Source of the DNA: Xenopus tropicalis
Lineage: Eukaryota > Chordata > Amphibia > Anura > Pipidae
Direction of reading: 5' to 3'
Length of the DNA stretch: 64,000 nt
NCBI RefSeq assembly: GCF_000004195.4
Contig: NC_030677.2
Span: forward strand, 104,196,329 to 104,260,328
Shown: piece by piece, positions 46,601 through 56,700 of the stretch
Layout of the letters: every line of letters begins with the position of its first letter
How positions within the stretch are numbered: the first letter of the stretch is position 1
Notes under the pieces: generated by a model
The model's database searches: none
Told to the model about the DNA's origin: nothing
The model's input: the letters and a program-made list of their open reading frames with translations, nothing else
Position numbers and translations under genes: made by a program

Positions 46601-48275
46601 TTTGCATCACTGACCCTCCCTGCCTCTTAACTATTGCACTTGCATATCTCATACTCACGTACCCAGCACAGTGGGCAGCAGAAATCACCCAATCAGGAGC
46701 AATCAGGGATCCACCACAAAAACCCATACCAATTTTCAGATAGGCCATATAGGGCCTGGAATGTGGTTTGGCTTCCTGGCCTCCAATAATCCCATTACGT
46801 ATCTTTCCTGAAATACAAGACAATGTTTTAGTGAAAGGGACTAGAAAACATGCCAATGTTAATTAAAAACAAAAAGCCTTTAGTTTCCATTTACTTACCC
46901 TGAAACAGAGCAACATTATATTATTATGCGTTGTTCAGAGAACTACCCCCAATTGTAAAATCTAAAGATATTATAAGTCACCCAGGAGTTCCACAACGTT
47001 TTTAAAAGCATGAGACTGAAGGCTGATTTTTACAGATAATGAAACTCCAAAGTGACTTCTGATATGCTCATATTTTTCAACAGGAGGTACATTATTTATT
47101 ATAACACACAAGTTACAGGGAGTCATGTGAAACAAATAACATCACTAAACACTGTTTGTAAGGATATAATTTACAGGCTATTCCAGGCTCTTGTTTATTA
47201 GAAAGAAAAGAGTTGCAAAATGTTTGCTATATTCCCCAACAAACAAAATAAGGTACATTCATGCAAAAGTATAAAGTTGCTATATTTGAGAGGTTCTCTG
47301 GAACCTTCCTTGCTAAATGATATACTGAACCTATATCATATATTGCACCTAAACAGCAAACAAGAAATTGCAGCTCAAATCTGATATCATAGGAATGTTA
47401 TTGTACAGACGCCACATTGTACAGATGCCACAGAATGAATGTGCGCCACATTGCTCTCAAGAAAGCTACTTGCTTACTCAAACATTCAGTATGTAGGAAA
47501 TATCCTTTCTACTACCTTCCAGTTACAGAACAAAGTTACAGGAGCATGCATAGATATGGAATCACACAAAAGATTATACCACAAGTTAGAAAATAAAAGT
47601 TAAAAAAACATAACTGGTTGCTATTGGCAAACTTTGGCAAGTATATAAAATAATTTTAAAGGAACAGTAACACCAAAAAATGAAAGTGTATAAAAGTAAT
47701 GACAATATAATGTACTGTTGCCCTGCATTGCTACAACTGGTGTGTTTGCCTCAGAAAGACTACTATAGTTTATATAAGTAAGCTGCTGTGTAGCCATGGG
47801 GGCAGCCATTCAAAGGAGAAAAGGCACAGATTATATAGCAGCTAACAGATAAACCTTGTAGAATACAATGGTGTCTTATCTGTTATCTGCTATGTAACCT
47901 GTGCCTTTTCTCCTTTTTTCCAGCTTGAATGGCTGCCCCCATGGCTACACAGCAGCTTACTTATATAAACCATAGTAGTGTTTCTGAGGCAAACACACCA
48001 GTTGTAGCAATGCAGGGCAACAGTACATTATATTGTCATTACTTTTATACACTTTCATTTTTTGGTGTTACTGTTCCTTTAAGGTAATTGCAAAAACATC
48101 ACATCTGTGACTGATATGAAACCTACTAACCTCTACATAGTACTCTGCTTGTTTGCCTCCCTCTCTCCAATAATATTGTAAGTAAACACAACATATACTG
48201 ACCAGCAAATGAATATGGTAAGAAGGAAACCAGGGACAGGAACAGTAGGAAAATACAATGCTGCCCCATTCTCAT
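43512..48275 (-). CDS. Granzyme-like secreted serine protease (S1A), five exons, complete
   Basis: Chymotrypsin-fold endopeptidase, predicted to be stored in or secreted from immune-cell granules. Exons, 5' to 3': 48203-48275, 46663-46807, 45342-45483, 44799-45050 and 43512-43664; phases agree and the total is 765 nt (254 residues plus stop). Signal peptide [20 protein letters not shown], then GKIRNG, then IIGG. Catalytic triad: His70 (SAAHC), Asp115 (NDVMLL), Ser207 (GDSGGP). Asp201 takes the position-189 role, with Gly at 216 and 226, predicting cleavage after Arg/Lys. Cysteines give three disulfides (42-58, 136-201, 168-182) and lack 191-220, as in the granzyme B/chymase/cathepsin G branch. 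Five exons and the 0-phase intron before GDSGGP also fit. ATTAAA at 43441-43446 is a likely poly(A) signal. The exact orthologue is not determined. Confidence 0.92.
43780..44075. mobile_element. Palindromic repeat in protease intron 4
   Basis: AAATCTAAAGCAACTGGACA and CTACTCATCCGAGCAGCTTC recur inverted toward 44060. Absent from the equivalent place in the paralogue (about 51715), so it inserted after the duplication. Confidence 0.7.
44097..44633. mobile_element. T2-like MITE with proven TTAA target site
   Basis: TTAAAGGGGAACTCCACC to GGAGTTCTCCTTTAA. The paralogous sequence at about 51722-51745 reads CCAGTTAACTGAAAAGG with a single TTAA and no insert. Confidence 0.92.
44799..45050 (-). CDS. 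Protease exon 4 (S1 pocket)
   Basis: Acceptor CCTTCAAG. Reads [20 protein letters not shown] through [11 protein letters not shown] and [16 protein letters not shown], donor CAG|GTACAG. One N-glycosylation site (NVT). Confidence 0.93.
45342..45483 (-). CDS. Protease exon 3 (Asp102)
   Basis: Acceptor TTTCTGCAG. Reads [20 protein letters not shown] through [10 protein letters not shown], donor [19 protein letters not shown] is the LGAHNIKEQE-type block of granzymes. Confidence 0.93.
46225..46350. repeat. Dispersed repeat, inverse copy of the 32200 family
   Basis: GTTGCCATCTTAAAATCAGGACGGATTTT and GAAGAGGCTTCAGATGGGGT belong to a repeat also seen on the opposite strand at 32200-32500. Lies in protease intron 2. 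Confidence 0.45.
46663..46807 (-). CDS. Protease exon 2 (activation peptide, His57)
   Basis: Acceptor TATTTCAG. Reads [20 protein letters not shown] through [19 protein letters not shown]. Donor GG|GTACGT, phase 2. Confidence 0.93.
47656..48082. mobile_element. T2-like MITE, GGAACAGTAACACC subfamily
   Basis: TTAAAGGAACAGTAACACCA to TGGTGTTACTGTTCCTTTAA, inside protease intron 1. Very close to the copies at 24471 and 26994. Confidence 0.87.
48203..48275 (-). CDS. Protease exon 1 (signal peptide)
   Basis: ATG at 48273-48275 or, with better context (A at -3, G at +4), at 48267-48269. Hydrophobic core [12 protein letters not shown], ends SFA plus one base of Gly before GTCAGT. I chose the longer frame as the boundary but favour the second ATG as the true start. 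Confidence 0.85.
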
Positions 48276-50882
48276 ACAGGTTTTGTCTTCACGTTCCTTC
48301 CAGCTGACTTTAGGAACTTTCCATAAAACAAACCCCTCAGTTCTAAACTTATAACTCTCTCCTTAATCAGACAAGGTTTATCTTACGCATAGAAAAGGAA
48401 GTCTAGTAGTGCCAATCTTGATAACAGGGTAAGATGGAACAAGATTATTATAAGACTGCAAGAGTTTGACTGTAACAAACTATAATAACAGATACAGTAT
48501 ATGCTCACAGAAAACACAAGTTAAAGGTCCCACAGTTTCAGAAAACGGTTAGACCTTAATATAAACATTTATGGTTTTAAATACACAGTGGTTTCTTACC
48601 TGTTAGCCTCAGAGCAGAGTACTGCATGCTTTCTCCCCAACAATATAAACTACATTGCCTAAAGGTTAGCCTTTTTTTGGCACTTGATTCATTTTTCCGC
48701 AGCGAATTTTCACGGACGTTTCGCAAAACAATTCGAAATGCGGAAATTTGCTGCGCATCCATGCCATTATCACTATTAGTCAGTTAACCTGTCACATAAC
48801 TTCATGTTAACCAGACAGCCTCTGTTACAGTTCATCAAAGCCACCAGAATTCATACCTCCTTTTAAAATACAAGTTACAACACATTTTTGGTGTCCAAAT
48901 TACCTTAGGAACCAGTGAGTGGTTTGAATGAGAGACTGATATATTAATAGGAGAGAGATCAATAAAGCAAATGATTCAAAAATTATAAGAAATAAATAAA
49001 GATCAATTAAAAAGTTGCTTAGAACTGTTCATTCTATACATGTGAATCATCCCTTTAAATTGTTCCACTGGGGCAAAGACCAATTCTCTATAAAAAAAAA
49101 AAACTGCATAGCATGTCAGCAATATATATCAGATAATAAATAATAAAAAAATAGCACCTACCTTGTAAGGACCAAATATAAAATAGTTTCAGTCTCCGTT
49201 TGCCCTGTTTAGCTCAAGAAATAACAAAAAGATAGATCTTTGTGAGGAAATAAATAGGCAAAAAGGGAGATCAGCACAAGCCCAATTCATTATACTGAAC
49301 AGGAGGGTATTCTGCCCCTTTAATTATGCATTCTATACCACTGGACCTTGCTATATGCTCTTCTAATATGTCTGGGGCTTAATTTATGTAATCAAGATAA
49401 TAAGTTTTTAGAATGCAAAAAAAAAAAAAACCAGAGAATATAGTTCTTTCCTTTGAAACTTTTAAGTTAGGGGGGGTTAGGGGGAAATGTAATAAAAGAT
49501 TTAACGGAAAAATATTCACAATGTGAAAATGTATGCCTCTGTTTGAATAAATTTGCCTTTGCGCAGATTTAATATAGCTTTAGCCAGGATCGAACTGGCT
49601 GACCAGTTAGGAAACTCCCCGTGGGCCTCTGGACTTTTAAGGAGGACCAGAACATCTAATCTGGAGCCTGCTTAGAACTGAGCACTTCTCTGAACATGCA
49701 CCGCACTTCCAACTCCTGAGTTGTGAGAAGACTAAATAAAACATAGATTGGAGGCAACACTGTCAGTGCAGGCAGAGCAGAAATGAGCATCCTCTGCTCG
49801 GGAGAGTAGAATAGGTTGCTATGGATAACTTGCTCTGCACTATTTTATTGTCAGTAGCTGCCAAATGGAAATGTTACCAGGGAGGAGAGGTAGGGGGGGA
49901 GCAAGCTGCACCTTCAAAGTAAGTAAGCATTCATATTCTATGCCCAAATAAATTCATGAGATTGTCGGATAATGTTTAGAAGGGGTCGGGTGGGAGCTGC
50001 TCTTTTTACTGGTTAGTTCTAAGTATCTGTCTCTGCATAAAATATATGTACATTGACTAAAGGCTTTGGGTTTGGATGGGAGCTGCTGACTCTGTACCTA
50101 ATTAATAGTTAACAGTTCTACTTAGTTTTATGCTCAAAATGATGAACTGCCATCAGTGCTGTTTTTATCCTGTAGCCTTACAAATTTAATAAGGACCCCT
50201 GCAAGTTTATCAATGCTTGCTGGCATGTTTAAGGTTAATTTGCTCAATCCATTCCTCCTTTGACCTTACTGGATTAACTGGAGTAAATGGATGGCTCATT
50301 GACAATTTTCTGTAGCCATCTTTCTGATATATGTGGATAGTTATGGCTAAATTGAGTTGTCCCTTTCAGCGTTGTAACAAAAGTTGTGCAGATCAAGGCA
50401 GATGTGCATGTGTGTTTGTTGTGCCCCTGGGTTGAGGCTCTCTGGTGGCCCCAGATATTCCCGTCTGACACTGGCTTTAGCAAATGCAGAAACTGTTAAG
50501 CGACCACTTCAGACTTCCATCTAAACAAACAGAGGGAGCTATTAGGGCTCTTTATTGTGGCGAATGTATTGGCTTTTTTATAGTTGCTCTGTATTAACAT
50601 GGCAAACTTACCTTGGTTTTATCTGGTAAGACTGGTTGTTATTAGGCCAGAATAATTCTGGTGACAAAAAGTTTAGGAAAAGTGATGTTGCATTCTAAAG
50701 GTAAATGTAGAATTGAATTAGGAGATCCACTGTGTTTACTTTTATCTGGCATTTTTCATCAGCATGGTAGTTTCTAATCCAATTGACATTACAGTAAATT
50801 TGTGTTAATCTAAAATGACAGTGTTCTGATCACTAATGGCAATGGATCTATTTGACAGGTAAGCCCATTCTAGCCCAGTCTA
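48276..50882. other. Protease 5' flank and intergenic DNA
   Basis: A GCAGCGAATTTTCAC repeat fragment at 48685-48770 and a CAGGATCGAACTGGC fragment near 49590 (a degraded relative of the hAT element at 41053). No exon recognised. Confidence 0.55.
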
Positions 50883-51240
50883 GGGGGCAGATTTACTAAT
50901 CCACGAATCCGTATCCCGAATGGGAAAAAATCAGATTGGAATCTAAAATTTTGCGACTTTTTCGTATTTTTTGCGTTTTTTTCGTCGCCGTCACAAATTT
51001 TTCGCAAATTGTCGCGACTTTTTTGTAGCCGTTCCGACTTTTGCGAATTGTCGCAACTTTTTTGTAGCCAGTACGACTTTTGCAAATTGTCACAGCTTTG
51101 TCGTATTGAGCGACGCGTTGGCGACGAAAAATTCACACCAATTCGCGGAAAAGTCGTGACGGCGACGAAAAAAACGCAAAATACCGATCATTACGAAAAA
51201 AAGGCTTTCGGTCCGTTCGTGGATTAGTAAATCTGCCCCT
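50883..51240. mobile_element. Palindromic MITE, TTTACTAA-ended family
   Basis: GGGGGCAGATTTACTAATCC to GGATTAGTAAATCTGCCCC, flanked by CTA. Interior TTTTTTGTAGCCGTTCCGAC units. Confidence 0.8.
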
Positions 51241-51354
51241 AGGTGTATGCAATCTTCTAATAAATGTCCAAGAACCTACAAGGGCACTCAATAATCTGGT
51301 ACTTTCAATGCCAATTTAGTTAGGTAACAATAACTGATTCCTGTTACTTTAATA

Positions 51355-52440
51355 ACACAAGAAGCAGAGTGCCTTTTGACTGTATGCTTTAATAGCAGAT
51401 ATTCAGCATTATTTTATCTGCCAACAGACTTGATGAGAACACAAAGGCAGAGGTCTTAGATATTCTTGTCTCCATGTTCTGATATGGTCTTCTTAATCCA
51501 ACTGAGGTATCTGCCAACCCAAATCCAAATGACACAATGCCTGCCAATGCCCCTTGGCACACCAAGGGCCCACCAGTGTCTCCCTATAATGAGAGAGGCA
51601 TTAATAACAAGCAGGAATTTAAACCAAATAACTACTGTTTGTGTGTGTGCATCTTGATTCATATTCACAGTGCTGATATTATGAAAACTTATCTTAGAAG
51701 ATTAAATTTTTTCATAGAACTGCCAGTTAACTGAAAAGGGGAGTATAATAAACATATCTTATCTTAAACAGATCAGTGGCAGTTATGGTAATAACAATAG
51801 AGGGGAGAAGATAGCAAAGAGCTCTACAGCTATATTAGTATGGGTGTACTTTCTTACTGTTCACTGTACCCGGCTGGAGTCCTTAATCTGATTGTTGCTC
51901 CCTGCACAGATAATTCCATCATTAAGTCTTGGGAAGTAACGGTAGCAAAGAAAATCCAGTAGCACACTGAAATTATAAACTGTGCAAAAATGTGTTTATT
52001 TGCCCAAGTACATACAAAAAAGCAATGTTTCGGGCCCCTCTGGCCCTTTCTCAAGCTTGGGGGCCCGAAATGTTGCTTTTTTGTACTGTATGTACATGGG
52101 CAAATAAACACATTTTTGCACTGTTTATAATTTCAGTGTGCTACTGCATGTTTTCTGATTGCAAAACCAGGACCATCCATTTGTAAAATATAAGAATATT
52201 ATAAGTTCCAAAAGGTTTTCCATGACCATATAAAAACACAAGGCTGAACGCTAAGTGACTTCTAATATGCTCATATTTTACAACAGAAGGTAAATTACTT
52301 GTTATAATACACACGTTTTAGTGAGTCAAGTGACACAAATAACATCTCTAAGCACCGTTTTTCAGGATTATCATTCACAGGCTATTCCTAGCTCTAGTGT
52401 ATTATAACAGAATACAGAATTTATAGTCAATCTGTATTTG
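51355..52440 (-). pseudogene. Broken paralogue of the granzyme-like protease
   Basis: Exon 5 copy at 51456-51583: [20 protein letters not shown], with the catalytic Ser changed to Thr and a 25-bp deletion after SFGF that shifts the frame; the tail ISEHGDKNI survives out of frame. Intron 4 copy at 51584-51869. Exon 4 copy at 51870-51943 is cut off by a palindromic repeat (51945-52150). Beyond this, 52160-52430 matches intron 1 of the intact gene (46950-47190), so exons 2, 3 and most of 4 are lost. No exon 1 found. Clearly dead; a tandem duplicate of the neighbour. Confidence 0.9.
51945..52150. mobile_element. Palindromic repeat at the pseudogene deletion junction
   Basis: CAGTAGCACACTGAAATTAT and ATAATTTCAGTGTGCTACTG are inverted ends; the centre is TTTCGGGCCCCTCTGGCC with its inverse. 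It sits exactly where exon 4 homology stops and intron 1 homology starts. Confidence 0.8.
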
Positions 52441-53542
52441 CAGCCATAAAATTACAATCAAACATATTGTGAGAATGAAAGTAGGCATACTGGGATAAAA
52501 GATTATTTCCTATTAGAATGTCAAACATATAGCATTAGTCAGGTAAAAGGAATATCTTGGTTTGGTGCCGTAGCAGAATTTTCATGAGATTTTTTATAAC
52601 TGGGTATAAAAAGAAATTGCGGCCTAGCTCGGCAGGCCACGTCAGATCTTTGGGCTAACTGTTCATGAAAAGGTTCAGAAGTAAAACCTCACGTTGAAAA
52701 AAAGATTAGCTGTAGAGTTAAAAAATTCATTGGATTTATACATGCTAAATTTCATCTGAAACTTCTTGCCTTCTTAACTGGTAGTAACTATTGAGGTTTG
52801 CAAATTAAGCAGTTAACATTTACTTCTACAAGCTAAGCTTTAAAAGTGAGTGCAGCAAGAACAATGCAGCAAAATAATTTAAAAAAAAAAGTAATTTTAA
52901 ACTTATATCTGATAATCCTATCTAACTAGAAGACTACCATATAACCATATAAATTACATTACAATGTTAGCTTTTCTCCTCACATACCTGCTTTGTGGCA
53001 GTGTTTCTTCTATTCCCAGATTCCATGGCAGAGCAGAAGCATGAGACCACTGGCAGGACCACAGCTTTGCTTTCAGTGCCCCAGTTTAATGATTTGTAAA
53101 AAAGACAGCTCTTCTGTTGGATATTGCAGTGATATGAGGATTTTGTCAAGGGGAGCCATCTTCTGGTAAGCACAGGGTATTACAGCTAGAATTCTTACAA
53201 ACAGATACCCTTCTTTCAATTACAATCCTTTACAAACTGTTTCTTTGTAGTGAGCTATTTATCCAATGTCACACTTACAGGCTAAATTACAATAAAATGA
53301 AGTTAAAGGGCCCTTGAGCAGGCGGAGGGACATCATTTTCACATCTGTTCTATGGGTTAAGGACTGAACTGCTTGAAAGACACATTTTTAGAGGCTGTAC
53401 TAAGCATAGTATTAAACTAGCATTCGGACAAATATCACTACAGATTGGTGGTACCAAGGCCCTTGGTACAATGGTCACCGAAAGGTGTGATGATGTTTGT
53501 AAGTAAATAAAAACATTGTATAGTAATGTACGAAAAAGATAG
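52441..53542. other. Intergenic spacer between the pseudogene and fam32a
   Basis: No exon or clear repeat recognised. A good donor-like GCAG|GTATGTGAG (minus strand, near 52984) follows a short ORF, but no signal-peptide exon of the pseudogene can be read there. Confidence 0.5.
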
Positions 53543-53548
53543 TTTATT
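53543..53548 (-). terminator. fam32a: Poly(A) signal of fam32a
   Basis: AATAAA on the minus strand about 160 bases after the stop codon. Confidence 0.6.
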
Positions 53549-53706
53549 TACACATTAAAATAAACGCTGAACAGAACTTGTAAAGTGAAAGTAAGCACTA
53601 CATTCTTCTGGGTCAGGAGGTGGGAGGGGTGGAGAGAGGGAAAGAGAAGCACTTCTATACAACTAGAAAGAGGACATAATGTCCACTTAAATAAAAACAA
53701 CAAGAC

Positions 53707-53775
53707 TTATTTTGTCCAGCTGACTTTAGGAATGTCATAATGTTCAGTTAGTGTGTCCAAATGCCGATTAAAGTC
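53707..53775 (-). CDS. fam32a: fam32a exon 4 (C-terminal tail)
   Basis: Acceptor ATTTTAG, DFNRHLDTLTEHYDIPKVSW then TK and TAA at 53707-53709. Confidence 0.96.
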   Translation of the reverse strand, partial: DFNRHLDTLTEHYDIPKVSWTK

Positions 53776-56700
53776 CTAAAATGATAAAGAAAAAAATATC
53801 TGTAAGCATGGTATCAAAGACAATACTTAGTGGGTCAGAAGAAAACACATCAAAGACTAATATAGCAGATACAACTATAAATTGCATATTATGGATTTAA
53901 ATGTGGATGAACATTAATCAATTTACTGTCATCCAGCTTTTCCCATAAAATGAGGGAAATATCACGCACATATAATCTCAAATGGAGGCAAGAAGTCCTT
54001 GAAAACTTTACTGCTTAACCCCGTCAGCAAAAAATAGGCAAATACACCTTGCTGGACCCGGTACAGTCCTGAACACTTATTATGCAGCTATTGTAACTGA
54101 AAACTATTATATTAACTAGGGTTGTCTGAAGGTGAACACCTCCTTTAAAAATAAGGCATTTTGCATTCAAGTTTCTGTGTCAGGGAATGGTCCTTTGATT
54201 AGTGCCGTGTGGTGTTGTGTAAATAAAAATATAATCGATGGTGCCGGGACTAAAGTCTATTTATGCAGGCCCTGTGGATTCTAGATTGTATCAGACTAAA
54301 AGGGCTAAAGTGCTTCGTTGTGAAGCCTTAGCTATTAAAATATTAATTTAATTTTCTTTTTCAAGTTTTTGCCTTACTTTATTTTAGATTTTCTGTTGCA
54401 AATGGTTGGCCATACATTGGCCAAAGTTGTCTCTCAGCTTACCATGCTTACAACAACCTTATTGGCCCATGTAAAGGGTCAAAGTGATTTTCTCCACAAC
54501 ATATCTAATTGGGGCTGGTTAGTTACCAGTCAGTAAGCTTGGAAAATCTGGTCTGGTTCACAGTGGGTCACAGTCAAAGGCTAAACAATCTCACCACCCG
54601 ATCCTACCCATCCTTTTGGGGACCAAATCAGACACAAATTGCAAAAATAGCAAGAAATATTGGTCTACTGTCACCAACGTAATGGTCTAGAAAACCTGGA
54701 ATTGTAAACATAGAAAGCAAAAGCAAAGTGGTTTACAGCCCTACCATGTTTATGGTACCCTACCAGAAATTGTATGTATATTCACAGTACATGATCAAGC
54801 TTGGGCTGTGATCCATATTGCACTAGCTCACCAACAGTCAAGAACTCTTTTTTTCAGTGTTGGAGTTTTATAGCAAAGGACAAGAAAATCAGACTCAGAA
54901 AATGTGAGATTTGAATGATTTGGAGTTAAGATATGGGATGGTTTATTTAAAAGACTTGGAAAAAACACCCCAAACCAAGTCAACAGAAACTCAGAGGGAT
55001 AAAACGCATAAAAAGTCCTTTATAGGAAAAAAGAAGGAACACTATAAAATAAAGTTAATTACAGTTGGGGCACACTTAGCCCTGCCTTACCTCCACTCTC
55101 TGCTTGTGTGTTTTGGAAGCCTTTTTGAGTATTCTTTCCATTTGCTATGGTGAGAAAAAAGAAAAACATTTTAAACATGTCAAACGTGACTAGAGAAATC
55201 ACTGGTAAATGCTAAAGGAATTGTTAACAATCATTTCAAGATCATGCAACACTCCCAGCTGAATAATTTCTGATCCTTTAAAAAACAAAAAACAAACAAA
55301 CAGGTATCTGGCCAGAAACAAGTTACCCAGAAAGCTCTGAATTAGGAGAAGGTCATCTTCCCATAGACTCCATTTAAATTACATGATTAAACCTTTTACA
55401 ATTAATTTCCTTTTTCTGTAATGATATAATATGATACCTTGTACTTGATCTCAACTAGATTATAAATAATCCCTATTGGCGGCAAAACAATCCTCTTGGG
55501 TTTAATAAATGTTTTAATTATTTTTTAGTATTCAAAGTATGGTGATCCAAATTATGGAAAGACCCCTCTTGATTAAAAAATAATAATGCTTTACAAGTCA
55601 GTTCACACAGTGGGCTGCTTGAATAAAAAGGTGCAATTGTCACTGTGAGCCTAAAGGACAAGATTAGCTAAAATACATCATTGCACAAGTGCCCTTTACC
55701 ACTACTAATATTACACTACATTTGAATCCTTAGGCTCTAGTGTAGGAGTCACAATCAGAACCCTACAATGCAATGTGTGGATCTTTGCTCAAGACTGCAG
55801 ATAATGGTGCAGTGATATTACAGAACCAAATGTCTCATCATAGTGTGCAGAAAGGCAGTAATTTAAAGGAACCAAAAAAATGAAAATGTAATTAACATAT
55901 TATGTACTATTACACTGGTAAAAGTTGTGCATTTGCATCAGAAACACTACTATAGCTTATTATATAAACAAAGCTGCTGTGTAGCCACGGGGGCAGTCAT
56001 TCAAACTGGAAAAAAAGGAGAAAAGGCACGGCTTACATAGCAGATAACAGATAAGCTGTGTAGATTCCCATCGAATTCTACAGAGCTTATTTATTTATTA
56101 TCTGCTCTTTAACTTGTGCCTTTTCTCCTTGTTCCATCTTGATTGGCTGCCCCCTGGCTACACAGCAGTATTTGGGGAGTTGTAGGCCTAGTTATCATGG
56201 GTATTAGTGAGGAGGTCATGCTGACTAAACAATGTGCAAATATCTTTAGCTCACTTTTGCACAAAAGATACATAAAGTATCTTCCAGATAATGGATCACA
56301 TATCTGTACAGTATAGTACAGAGTTCTAGCGCACAGACCTGAAGTATGTAAAGGAGTGCAACAATCCCCAGACAGGTATACCGCTATCCTGATGTGCAAA
56401 AAACAAATTTTAGAATTAAGGAGAGCTTTAATAGAGACTACTATTACACCTGTGTAATACAGGCATGGGACCAGTTATTCAGAATGTTCACACCTGGTGT
56501 TTTCCAGATAAGGGGTCTTTCCATAATTTTGATCTCCATAACTTAATTCTGCTAAAAATCCTTTAAATACTGAATAATCCCAATAGGCTTGTTTTGCTTA
56601 CAATAAGGATTAATTATATCTTAGTTGGGATCAAGTACAAGGTTCAGTTTTATTATTACAGAGAAAAGGAAAATCATTTTTAAAAATTAGAATGATTTCC

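Noticed and set aside
46860..46935. ATGTTGCTCTGTTTCAGG|GTAAGT as an alternative protease exon 1 (minus strand)
   Set aside because: Too short for a signal peptide and in the wrong phase; 48203-48275 fits phase and signal.
50971..51227. ORFs reading FFVA/NCRDFFVA repeats
   Set aside because: The repeats are those of the palindromic MITE, not protein repeats.
52967..53173. Possible exon 1 of the protease pseudogene before a strong donor (GCAG|GTATGTGAG, minus strand)
   Set aside because: None of the frames gives a signal peptide, and there is no similarity to the intact exon 1 at 48203-48275.
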